NCBI RefSeq assembly: GCF_036324505.1
Contig: NC_086354.1
Coordinates: forward strand, 19,840,707-19,904,706
Source of the DNA: Eleginops maclovinus
Lineage: Eukaryota; Chordata; Actinopteri; Perciformes; Eleginopidae
Reading direction: 5' to 3'
Length of the DNA stretch: 64,000 bases
This document shows positions 39,500-50,097 of this stretch, piece after piece. The notes beneath the pieces were generated by a model that was given only the letters and a program-made list of their open reading frames with translations, had not been told where the DNA came from and searched no databases. Position 1 is the stretch's first letter. The number at the start of each line of letters is the position of its first letter. Both the position numbers and the translations under genes were made by a program.

Positions 39500-39695
39500 T
39501 ATACCCTTAATGATCCCACCGAGGGGAAATCTACATTCTGCATTTGACCCATCCTGGTATTAGGAGTAGTGGGCCGCCATTATTTACAGCACCCAGGGAG
39601 CAGTGTAGGGAACGGTGCTTTGCTCAGGGACACCTCGGCAGGAACTTCCTGTTCCCAAGCCTGATGGACTTCGCCACCACCACCACCGTTAACCC
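39500..39695 (+). repeat. Dispersed repeat family B, copy 2
   Basis: It begins TTAATGATCCCACCGAGGGG, then TCTGCATTTGACCCATCC, AGTAGTGGGCCGCCATTATT and TGCTCAGGGACACCTCGGCA, and ends in a short CCA run. It shares its core with 4495-4690 and 52641-52910. The initial TGATCCCACCGAGGGG resembles the reversed 3' tail of LINE-derived repeats. Confidence 0.6.
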
Positions 39696-39804
39696 CATTT
39701 CTCATTGAAATGAATAAGGATTGATTTACGGTGTGACTATACCTTGAGTCTCACTTAAAACACACACTTTTTTTTAGGTTTTACAGCAAAGAAAATACAA
39801 TATA

Positions 39805-40323
39805 CACTGCCTGGCCAAAAAAAAGGTCACACACTAACATTCAGTGGACCGCGTTTAGCTTTGATTACGGCACGCATTCGCTGGCATCATTTCCACAAGC
39901 TTCTGCAATGTCACAACATTTATTTCTGTCTTGCATTAATTTTTGGCCAAGATCTGGTAAGGATGACGGGAAATTCGGACCACTGCGCAAAGTCTTCTCC
40001 AGCACATCCCGAAGATTCTCAATCGGGTTCAGGTCTGGACTCTGTGGTGGCCAATCCATGTGTGAAAATGATGTCTCATGCTCACTGAACCACTCCTTAA
40101 CAAATTGAGCCCGATGGATCCTGGCATTGTCATCTTGGAACATGCCCGTGCCATCAGGGAGAAAAATCCATTCATGGAATAACCTGGTCATCAGTATATT
40201 CAGGTAGTCAGCTGACCTCATTCTTTGGGCACATTGCTGAACCTAGAGTAGACCAACTGCAGCAACCCCAGATCATAGCACTGCCCCCCACAGGCTTGTG
40301 ACCATTTCTTTGGACGGGCAGTG
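39805..40323 (-). mobile_element. Internally deleted Tc1/mariner relic, 519 bp
   Basis: Left end CACTGCCTGGCCAAAAAAAA, right end read inward CACTGCCCGTCCAAAGAAA, with TA on both sides (39803-39804, 40324-40325). The minus strand encodes the C-terminal part of a Tc1/mariner transposase. About two thirds of a normal element is missing, including the DNA-binding domain and the first catalytic Asp region. Confidence 0.88.
39865..40221 (-). pseudogene. Tc1/mariner transposase, C-terminal fragment (DD36E spacing)
   Basis: An open stretch of 118 codons contains [11 protein letters not shown] (second catalytic Asp) and [15 protein letters not shown] (catalytic Glu), with 36 residues between them by direct count. 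It then runs to the terminus. To the right, another frame has a WGCC-like remnant of the block before the second Asp (near 40270-40300), so the gene is frameshifted as well as truncated. The spacing differs from the DD34E element at 22779, so the two are from different lineages. Confidence 0.85.
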
Positions 40324-40325
40324 TA

Positions 40326-43300
40326 TATCTCGATATGTGAAAATTCCGAAGCACAATATTGACAAACACTTGAAATAAACCAAGATTTATCTGAAAAAAT
40401 GTGCAAGAAACACAGAATAACACCCTTAATACTTCCTCAAAATGATCTACCTGAGTTATAAAACCCTCTATTGTGAAGTGCTGCTTTGGCTGGCACACAG
40501 CAGAACTTTTCTGACTTTTTTTCTGAAATCAACAGTAAAGAGGAAGTTGACTCGGTGTAATGCACTGCACAGTGCGGCCTGTCACAATGAACAGAAGCTC
40601 AGTGGAGCGAGAGGACAGTGGACCAGAGGGGGATGTTGAAGGAAGGACCGGGGGGTAAGTGTTATGCGGAGAAAGGCGTTGACCTCGTGGGAAAGGTACA
40701 CACCATCTCAGTTCATGAATTGGCTCCAGATGGGAACTGGCAAGTGGCAAAACGTAAGAGAATTGTATCGACAAGCCATGCCTGGGCAGGCCGGCAGAAA
40801 GGCCATTAGCCTTGTCGCCTGGTCACCAGGGAATTCTCCTTCAGTCCGAGATTTCACTTCACCTGAGTGTTGATGGGAGCTCTCTCTGGCCATTCCGCCT
40901 AGCAGCCAAACACTCAGAATCCCGATCAGGGTGCTGATGAGAAAAAACACAACACAACCAAAGTAATAAATACCTCTAATGTAGGGAAGGAATTGGGATA
41001 ATGGTCTGGTCCCTGTTCTCATCTCCCCGTTTTAATGAGATTATTACAAGGTCTTAATACCCAAATGATTTGCGCCGTCCTTCCTTAACTTTTACTAATT
41101 CACACCATCTATTGCTAGTACCTGAAAGTTGGGAGGCTGTTATCACTACAGGGCTCAGCATGAATGCAGCATGTACTTTGTGAGTTCCCTTCTGGCTGTC
41201 TTTAGAGAAAGCACACTCAAATCCCCACGGGTAAGGTTATTCAGACTGATGTTGAATTTAGATTTTGGATTACAACTTCATGTTGTGGGCAAAATTCTGT
41301 GCATGCACATCCATAACAACGGTTATCAAATGTATGTCTTTCATATAATGAATCAATAACTGAAGCCAGGGCACATTAGAAAGCAGAAGAAGCAGCTGGA
41401 AATGTTGGTTTTCACGTCCAGTTCTTGTCTTGTTCTGTGATGTAGATGTGTACTCCAGTGTGAAGTCAGTACACAATAAGATCGCTCTATTATCTTATCT
41501 TTAGAAATACCTTCTTGTATATTTAAGTTGGTTTTCTTTACAGTGGATACCATACTTTTATAAGTAGAATAGGAGATAAAGGTACTAAAGTATTCCAAAT
41601 GGAGCACATTTTGGAAATCCTCTGAAAGCTCCAGTGTGTTATATAACACAACCTAAAACAACTTTATTGAACAAACACTTTGGTGAATGTCTTTAAGTAA
41701 GCACTATCCTATGTTCAGGGGAATTTTAAATGACTATACCATAATACCTGCAGGCCTAGTTCTCATAACTTCACTTCACAATAACTAGAGAAGTCATTTC
41801 TTATATTTGTCAGTAATACTAAAGCAAAACATATTGCGGTCTGCTTCTGATGGAAGGATATGTGTGATATTTTATACCTGAAACAACGATGACGGTCTCT
41901 TGCATCACTTCCTACATAATTCACTGTTGAAATAATATATGTTTGACCTTTTCCAAACCCCCTTATATATTTTCCTTTGTGTATAGCAAGTCCAAACTAT
42001 AATTAGTGCATGAATATAAGACCTGACATGTTTGAGAGTTCAAAAATATGTAACAGGCCATTGTCGTTTTGTAAAGTGAGCATCCAACTGCGGCCCCCAC
42101 TTTTTAACACTGGTGACAGATTGTGATGTGGAGCTCGCTTAGCAATGCTGAGAGAGGCGTCTATTCTGATCATCTCTACTCGGAGCAGGATATTTAGAGT
42201 GAACACTGTCAAAACCCTCTGCAGTCCTCATCTCAGCCGAAGACAACTCATGCCACAGCACATCAGTCACACACAGGCCTCAATACCTCTGACGCCACAG
42301 GAGAAAAAATTGGCGTGAGAGTGTGAATATACATAAAAAAGTTTACATGTGACATTTTCTTTAACGCAGAGCAAAAACATTTGGGTAGACAAGCTTAAAT
42401 CTATTTTTAATAACCCCCACTGTGCTAAAAGTTGTGAATTGAATAACAGCAAGTTGGGAATAAAACATTTCTTAGGAGAACTTTAAAATGTATCAAGTTT
42501 CATTTTTTACGTGAACAGAGAGCCATGTTTTAAAATAATTGATTAATATGAAACTGTAGGATCTGAACTGCACTTCCAGCACATTTGTCTGTCTTGATAA
42601 GTCCCTGTACATCTGTCTGCCAGCTTTTCTAGGCATGTGTGTTTGTCTCTCACCCCTTACAGTATGTGTTGGCTGCTGCCTGTGTGTATGCATGTGTTTG
42701 CTGTCTGACTCTATAAGCCAGGGTTGTCGAGGGAGTTGTCAGAAGGTGGTTGCCCTGGTTTCCTTCGTAAGAAAGATGAGTATCTCCTGCACAATCCCTG
42801 AGGCTTGTGCAGGAGATGCAACTTGCTTAAATGTAGCAAAAAAAAAACAACAAGCTTCCAATCCAGATGAATCCACCATCAAATCCAAAATGAATATATA
42901 GGGGAACTTATTTACACCTCTACCTTGTGTTTTACCTACCTTCATATGTGCCTTATCAGGTCACATCTGACAGGGAGCATCCATTGGCAGGGAGGAATAA
43001 AAGTCTTCCACACTCTCAGAAGAGCATTTTGGAGGCTGTTTGTTTGGTGAACTCTTTCCGCCAGCTGATGGATTTTGCATAGCCTGAGCTCAGCCTCCTT
43101 GGGCTCTGCTAAATGAATTAGGGAGGCCTGAGTAGATACATTTTTAGCTTCATGCACTAGATGCACATTATCCTGAGCCGTTGAAAGCCTAAATACCTGC
43201 TGGGCCTCGCGATCACCGCTTGCCTGCCATCAAGAGCCCGCAGAGAGGTCGAAGAGAAAGAGAGACTGCACAGGATAGAGCGAGCGTTCAGCAGAGAGTG

Positions 43301-45701
43301 GCTGATGACAGCAAAATCAATTAATTGAATGAGTGGACAACTCTCGCGCGGATTGAGTTGCACTGCTGTGATAAAACAAAGTGCACATTATGTTTTAAAA
43401 TGAGTCAAAAATGAGCACCTAGAGGCCCGGCAAGGCTGGGGACTGCACATGTTTTATAGCTGCAGGAGCTCCCTGTGCTTCGCTGCAGCTCAGACAGACG
43501 CAGAGGCACCAGAAGACGCCTTTGCTTTTCCTCCCTGGAGACTCGCAGCCTGCATCAATATTTAAGTCTGTTTATGTTTAGCTGTTCCATTTCATTGACC
43601 ATGCTCGAGCTACTTTTATATTTTCTGTACTTATCGTTGTTTTCATTATGCAGCCGCTCTTTCCAGTTAGATTTGTGTGTTGTTCTGTGCAGCGCTCTGA
43701 AGTATTAAGTCAAGGTCTTCTTTTCATCTCCAGTACAGTGAACTTATAAGTACCATCATTCACTCTTTTACCTTGAATTTCTATTCCTTCACTCACATTT
43801 GTTGCATGTTTAGCCTGGCTGAAGCTATTATCAGCAGCCTTATAAACTCTGTCATGCAATATTATCCCTAATAACATCCAGTTTGATGCTCACTACACTG
43901 CACATTACTCAGTGATTTGTGACAACCCTCACACAAGATCTTCGCTGGTTTGCTGCCAGGTTTATCTGCGATCGAGATGGGGCAAGATAACCAGATCACA
44001 GCTGCACTACATCAGTCTCTGCTGGTGTCAATGGGATTACCTGTCCTCTGCAGCCCGAACCGTACAGAGGGGGGGATGGAGCCAAGAAGCTGGGGAAATA
44101 GGTCAAGCACACTGATAAGGGCAGGTGTTCTTTTGAAGATGTCTTTACAGTCTCCGGGGAACCAGGTACAGCAAAAACATTTCTACTTCAATAAAAAAAG
44201 AGAAAGCTACTGTTAAAATCGGTGCAGCAGTTCAAGAGGTTTCCTTTGAGAAAATGTTTGGTTAGAATCCAGACTCAGAAGTCCAGGATAAATATGAATA
44301 GTCTTTACCTTTTTGTGGTCCCTCCGAGATGCTGCAGTAATTACAGAGCTTTGCAAGTAGACCAAGCTTAAAAGTGTTATCTGGATCCAGAGACTGCAGA
44401 GTAAGGATAACGATCTGGCAAAAATAAATAAAAAGGTTGGTGCTGAAACTGATACTGCAATACTGAGGAAACAGCAGGGCAGCGGCTGTCAACACTTACT
44501 AACTGACTTGGAGAGAAAAACGCAATAAATTGTAGTGCTGAGAGTTTCAAGTGTTATTTTGCCTTTAGGTTTATTTGGTTCTCCATCAGAAAAAGTTGTG
44601 GATGGTACCTGGACTTTTTTAATGTCACCTCCAATCAAGCTCAGATAGTACCAAAAGGTGCTCTTAATGGCAGACCACTTATTGGACAAAGATAATCTTC
44701 ACTAGCGCATGATGGGACGTCCTGTGCAGTCTACTGGATCTATCTTTTTTTTTCAAATTTGTTCACATTTCTGTCATTTGGATGTCTATGTTGCATTTGC
44801 ATTATATTTCTAATCTAAAAACAATTTCATCGCAGCTCTTTTATCCTGGGAGAGGAATCCCTCCTCTGTTGCTCCCCGATGTGTCTTCCATTTCCTCCTC
44901 ATTTATTTTAGATTTTCTCTGTGAGTTTTTCTTGGTCCGACGCGTTATTCTAGGGACGGAGGGTGTCATAAGCCTTACAGAATCAGAAATCTTTATTAGT
45001 CCAACCTCGGGGAAATGTACATTTGGTACAGCAGAAGTGGCATAGCAGGTAAAAATGAAAGGCAGACAATAACACATAATAACAACATATTAATATGTAG
45101 AAGAAAGCACACATTAGATATACTAGAAAACAATAAGTAAGTTGGTAAGTAAGTACACATCTGTGGCTTAAATGGACAATCAGAACTTAGTGACATATGT
45201 AATTGTGACATATGTAATGTAAGGTGTTGACACATTTCAAAAAATGATGATGATGATGATGACACGCACCATGTCCACGCTGAGATAAGTGTAATTCATG
45301 AGTGAATGATGGATGGACAAGCAGACACTTGGAGGTTTTTTTGTCAACAAACCTTGAGGTTGGTCAGATTAGCCTTTTTTTCTAAAATAATAACCTAAAT
45401 TGTCTGCTACATCATACCTTAGACCAATTCACCTAAAACAATTATGCAGTGAGGTCTTCTTGTTGACATTTAAGTTACACTTGCTTTGAGTATTTAATCT
45501 AGTTGAAGTGGTTTGGATAATCATGCTCGAATGTGGGCTTGTTAACTTCTTGACTCGTTGTCTGTCTTATGGCCAAAACGTAGAATGAGTTGCAAAGTCT
45601 TTAAATATGATTTAGTTCAAATTCATGATCTTAACAGCGAACTGTATCCCGATCTCTGTACCTAAACGTAAAAGAAAACTTAAAAGAATTCACAGGAAAA
45701 C
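40326..45701. other. Intergenic, no gene seen
   Basis: Mostly unique sequence. It contains a LINE-tail-like fragment near 44978-45150 and a short ATG run at 45245-45262. A frame on the minus strand at 40708-41022 has a hydrophobic stretch but no recognisable family. No RNA gene or transposon terminus seen. Confidence 0.5.
44978..45150 (-). repeat. LINE-derived 3' tail-like repeat, reverse orientation
   Basis: CAGAATCAGAAATCTTTATT and AGTCCAACCTCGGGGAAATG. Read in reverse this gives a GGGGACTAATAAAG-type 3' tail common in teleost non-LTR elements. It is followed by AC-rich filler. Boundaries are approximate and the family is not identified. Confidence 0.45.
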
Positions 45702-45709
45702 CTGTAGTG
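45702..45709. repeat. hAT-2 target-site duplication, left copy (CTGTAGTG)
   Basis: CTGTAGTG directly before the CAGCTGTCTCCAAC terminus, repeated exactly at 48610-48617. Confidence 0.95.
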
Positions 45710-46035
45710 CAGCTGTCTCCAACACGTCGCTCGCGAGCTACCAGTCGCTCGCCGCCCCCTTCAAAGTAGCTCGCCAAATAGTTTACATTTAAACCATAGA
45801 CTGTATATATAAGATTTAAACACACATTTTCATAATATGCCAATTTCATTTGTCACCTGTACATGAAGTACCGCTCATCTTCTATCTGAAGATATGTTGC
45901 TACGATATTTGTTTTCACAAAATATGACACAGAGCGCTGTTATCAGCCGGTATTGCTAACAATGGCTAACCTGAGGTAATTGCTAGATCTGTAAACAAGG
46001 CGCGTCCATCTTTTCCGACTTTCCGACCTCGAATG

Positions 46036-46043
46036 TGACGTCA
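46036..46043. promoter_or_regulatory. CRE palindrome TGACGTCA in the hAT-2 leader
   Basis: TGACGTCA, inside the 10-bp palindrome GTGACGTCAC, lies about 85 bp before the transposase zinc finger. Two TTCCGACCTC repeats flank it (46021-46030, 46051-46060). This is a full consensus CREB/ATF site, a plausible element of the transposon's own promoter. Function is inferred. Confidence 0.4.
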
Positions 46044-46126
46044 CTCCCAGTTCCGACCTCCGACCTCCGATGTAAACGCGGCAAACACCGAACGCGGCAT
46101 TAGCTTGACCATGGCATGAATGCAAC

Positions 46127-47966
46127 AAGAGGCGGAAAACATACTTTTTTCACGAGAATTGGGAAATAGACTTTTGTTTCACAAGTGCAAAGTACAAGTG
46201 TGTTTGTTTGATCTGTGGAGTTAGCGTGGCGGTCGGTAAAAAATGCAATGTGGAGCGCCATTTCCCCACAGTCCACAACACCTTCTCACGGAGCTTTCCC
46301 GCTGGTAGCAATCTACGAAAATAAAAGATAAAGGACCTGAAAATACAGCTACAACGACAGCAGTCTGTTTTTACCAGACCAGCACAGAAGGCTACTGCTT
46401 GTATGGAGGCTTCGTTTAAAGTGGCGCACATCCTGACAAAACGCAAAAAGGCCTTCACTGATGGCAGTGTTGTAAAGGAGGCCATGACCGCGGTGGCTGA
46501 AACGTTATTCAAGGACCATAAATGTAAGACAGAAATATTGTCTGCTTTTGCTGATGTACAACTTGGTGCAAATACAATGGCAAGGAGAGTGTCTGCACTG
46601 GCTGTGGATGCGGGAAGACAGTTGGAAACTGACATTAACAGGTGTAAATGGTTTTCTATTCAGCTGGATGAATCTGTTGACGCGAGCGATACAGCCCAGC
46701 TGGCTGTTTTCATCCGCATGGTTTTTGATGATTTCACTGCGCATGAAGAGTTTTTGACTTTACTTTCATTGAAAACTACAACAAGGGGAGTCGATATTTA
46801 CAATGCTGTGAAGAACTACTTCACGGAACAGAAGATCCCTATTGAAAAGCTGGTGTCAATAACCACTGACGGAGCACCAGCGATGACAGGTCGTCACTCT
46901 GGATTTATTGCCCGATGCAAAGCAGACCCGGAGTTTCCGCCATTTCTGGCCTACCATTGCATAATTCACCAACAGGCTTTATGCGCGAAGGTCATGGGAT
47001 TTGAACATGTCATGGAGCCGGTTGTCAAGATTATCAACTCCATCAGAGCAAAGGCTAAGCAACACAGGACCTTCAAGCAATTCCTGGAGGAATGCACTGT
47101 GGCCTATGGAGATCTCCTGCTCCACACTGACATCAGATGGCTCAGTAAGGGTAAAGTACTGCAACGTTTATTTTCCTTGCTGGGTGAAATCAAGATTTTC
47201 TTGGAAGAGAGGGGGCAGGACACCACCTTGTTATCTAATGCAGTGTGGGTCCTTGATCTTGCATTTTTGACAGATGTAACTGAGAAATTGAATAACTTGA
47301 ACGTACAGTTGCAAGGTAAAGAGAAAGACGTCTGCAACATGATCAGTGCTGTTAACGCGTTCAGCGCAAAACTGGCCTTTTTCATCCAGCAGTTGAAGGC
47401 CAAAAGATTCCAGCATTTCCCTCTGTCACAAAGGTTTTGGAAACCCATGCAGGGGTAGCTGATGCTTTGAACACAGAGAAGTACTGTGACCTCTTGATTA
47501 AGCTTGGCCAGGAGTTTGCAGACAGGTTCAGAGACTTGAGCCCTGTGTGACGTTAATTGCCAACCCATTCATGAATGTGGACATTAGTCAGATTTCTGGG
47601 CAGATGGCAGACCTTTTCTGTATCGACCCTGTGGAAATGGAAATGGAACTTTTAAACCTCCAAAACGACATACAGCTGAAATCTCAACAGCATGCTGAAC
47701 ATTTCTGGAGCTTGGTTGAGCCATAAAACTATAAGAATCTGTGTCAAGCAGCTCTGAAGACAGCTGCTTTGTTTGGGTCTACATACGTCTGTGAATCTTC
47801 TTTTTCTGACATGAATGTCATCAAATCTAAGTTCAGAACAACACTGACAGATGAACATTTGAAAGACTCCATAAGAGTGAACCTAAGTGGGTATATTCCA
47901 GCATACAGCTCTCTTGTTGGCACCATGCAGTGCCAGGTATCTCACCAACTAAAGGTGCTTGACTGA
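46127..47966 (+). pseudogene. hAT-2 transposase, zinc finger plus catalytic domain, broken at four points
   Basis: The N-terminus (46127-46321) reads YFFHENWEIDF, then CLIC and H-x4-H (HFPTVH), a BED-like zinc finger. No in-frame ATG precedes it, and TAA at 46322-46324 cuts it from the rest. From ATG 46403 a 351-codon frame holds the catalytic core: IQLDESVD (first Asp), TTDGAPAMTG (second Asp), HCIIHQQALC, and TDIRWLSKGKVL. A frameshift near 47425 makes it end at 47458. The next segment stops at 47548. The last, shifted again and with TAA at 47724, carries GSTYVCESSFSDMN (catalytic Glu) and LTDEHLKDSIRV. All hAT blocks are present in order, so this is an almost full-length copy inactivated by point changes. 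Confidence 0.92.
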
Positions 47967-48060
47967 ATATGTAGGCTAGTGAATAAATTACTGAAAGTGT
48001 GATGTGGACAAAGTTAAGAGGTTATAATTGTTCAACATCATAGTAGCCTATGTGATTTCA

Positions 48061-48450
48061 AAGGTGTGAGTTATGTTTTGACAAAGTGTCAGTGTTTTGT
48101 AAATGTTATGCAAAAAATGTGAGTTTAATGTGTTTTATAGTTTGAACAGATAAAGAAATGCATATGCTGATGAGTTCAATTTGGGCTATGTTTTCACACA
48201 AAGTGTGAGTATTAGAGGTCAGTGTTTTGTAAATGTTATGCAAAAAATGTGAGTTTATCAGTGATAGCTGAAAAGAAAGAAATGCATAGACATGCATACT
48301 GATAAATATTGAGTTACATTTCTGTATTTTGAGTGTGAGTATTGGCTGCCAATATTTTGAAAATGTTCATGCAAAAAAAATATGTTGTTGAAAAGAGAAA
48401 GAAATGTTTTGACATTTGAGTATTAATGTTCTTACACACATAGTGAGTGT
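48061..48450 (+). repeat. Three imperfect 130-bp tandem repeats in hAT-2
   Basis: The block CAGTGTTTTGTAAATGTTAT followed by GCAAAAAATGTGAG starts at 48090 and 48220. A diverged version (CCAATATTTTGAAAATGTTC) starts at 48350, giving a constant period of 130 bp. Each unit also contains a GTGTGAGT motif and a GAAAGAAATG motif. The array lies between the transposase stop and the right terminus. Confidence 0.8.
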
Positions 48451-48609
48451 TGGATGTATGTTCCGTATATGCTTGTGCCAAACGAAACCTTATTCAGGGA
48501 TTTAGATACGAGTGAATAAATGTTACACATGATATAAAACACAAGGAGCTCTCCGTAATTTTTTTTCTTTAGAGGTAGCTCTCAGAGGGGAAAAGGTTGG
48601 AGACCCCTG

Positions 48610-48617
48610 CTGTAGTG
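48610..48617. repeat. hAT-2 target-site duplication, right copy (CTGTAGTG)
   Basis: Exact repeat of 45702-45709, directly after the GTTGGAGACCCCTG terminus. Confidence 0.95.
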
Positions 48618-49985
48618 AAATACAATTGAAAAAGAATCACAATGATATGGACGGATTGCCAACATGCTGTATGAATTATACGGTTGGAAAGTAGACATCG
48701 AGGTGGTAAAATATGGGACAGCAACTCACAGAAGAACAAAGCGGATAATGCTGCATTTTCTGGATCAAAACAAAATCAATAATATGGAAGAAAGCACATT
48801 TCAAAATGTAATTAAACTTCATTTTGAAATGAGGAAATAAACCTGTCTCCCATTCACTTTTAATGCAGAGGCTTCAGACCCCCTGAGGATATCCCAAAAG
48901 ATTTTGTCTGAGCGGGGCTTTTGATTAAACTCTCCTCAGCAACAGGAGTGATATATAGGATTCTTTCTTAATATACAGCATACCATTTTAATGAGACCAG
49001 TCCTCAGGTGTAGCCAGGGGGATGATGTCATTCTGATGAAAGGCAAAGTGGTCATGTCTTTCATGTTGGCAATCCCTCCATTAAATAACAGATGAAAGAG
49101 CAGCTAAAGAGAAAAAGAGAGCTGGTCACGGCGGATAGAAAAGACAAAGCTAATGCTTAGAACAGGATTTCAAGGACAGGTGGCATTGTATCTCCGTGCC
49201 GACAATGAATCTGTCGACCCCACTGTCATCTTGGGAAGAAGCTTTGACCTCGGTGATGGATTTTGCATTTGGCATCCTTTTGACTTTCCTCCGACATGAA
49301 ATAGAATCCAGATACTTTGAAGTGAGGTGTCAAAACACAAGTCCTAGCTTCCTGGTGAATAAGTTATGACAGTATCTCGTGTTGTAAAAGTTGTATTTCT
49401 GAAGATTTATTTGAGTTCGAAACACATAATGTACTGTTAAGACATGATTGCGTACAGTTTGGTCATACAATCGACTTTCTAGATGGTAGTTATCTATTGT
49501 CTCTTGGCCACTTTGGTTTGAATCTCAAAAAGACTGACATGCAATCTGATATTTCTCCTCTGTTTAACTATTATAGACATTATACATTATACGTTATACA
49601 GTACTCTAACATAGTTTAACCTTTTATTCATTGGAAATTCAAATTGAATTGTATTATCATAATAAATCATTGAATCCCAATTATAGTGAATTAATTCAAG
49701 TAAAAAGCCTTCTTGGTTACGTTGTTCTGGTAGAGAACTCACTGCTCCGTAGTTTCTCTTTATTAAATGAACTTCACACTGTACATTTTACATTCATATA
49801 TACATTCATTTTCCATTCCTTACACACTTAATGTTAATAATATCCGCTTTATATTGTGTTAACCTTTAAATTGGCCCTTCAGTAGTGTTTTATTTGTCAG
49901 GCAGCTCATAGATTTATCTTCAGGGTCATCTGTATGTTTTCTACTCTCTAATCTATGTGTATTTCTATTGTGAGTGTTATATTTT

Positions 49986-50097
49986 AGAATTGTTTATTTC
50001 TACTATTTTAATTTCTAGTACTGTTCAATGCTTTGTTTTTTATGCTGCTGCAATGAAAGCATTTCCCAGTATGGGATCAATAAAGCCTTATCTTATT
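49986..50097 (+). repeat. LINE-derived 3' tail
   Basis: It ends CATTTCCCAGTATGGGATCA then ATAAAGCCTTATCTTATTCC, the classic GGGATCAATAAAG-type 3' terminus of teleost non-LTR retrotransposons with a short T-rich repeat tail. It is 5'-truncated and holds no coding remnant. Confidence 0.65.

Larger units (their letters stand above)
35171..39802. other. Intergenic, no gene seen
   Basis: It contains a GC-richer block at 35540-35820, an inverted-repeat unit at 36216-36421 and a short TATTT-type run at 37051-37070. The other open frames (36671-36913, 38164-38457 and so on) have no recognisable domain. Retroposon family B copy 2 lies at the right end. Confidence 0.55.
45710..48609 (+). mobile_element. 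hAT transposon 2, 2900 bp (Charlie-like), near-complete but inactivated
   Basis: Terminal inverted repeats CAGCTGTCTCCAAC and, read inward from the right, CAGGGGTCTCCAAC (12 of 14 matching), with a perfect 8-bp duplication outside. GAGCTACC-type subterminal motifs occur near both ends (45736-45743 and around 48573-48582). It has a single plus-strand transposase of the type domesticated in vertebrates as GTF2IRD2/ZBED5-like proteins, a GC-rich leader with a cAMP-response-element palindrome, and three tandem 130-bp units behind the gene. No nested insertion seen. Confidence 0.96.

Noticed and set aside
40708..41022. Minus-strand frame with a hydrophobic stretch, flanked by a good-looking acceptor (TTTTTTCTCATCAG) and donor (CAG then GTGAAG)
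   Set aside because: The implied exon is only 71 bp, resembles no family, and leaves the hydrophobic segment mostly in the intron. Splice-like motifs of this quality occur by chance in this much sequence.
46150..46635. 161-codon minus-strand frame
   Set aside because: It is the antisense shadow of the hAT-2 transposase.
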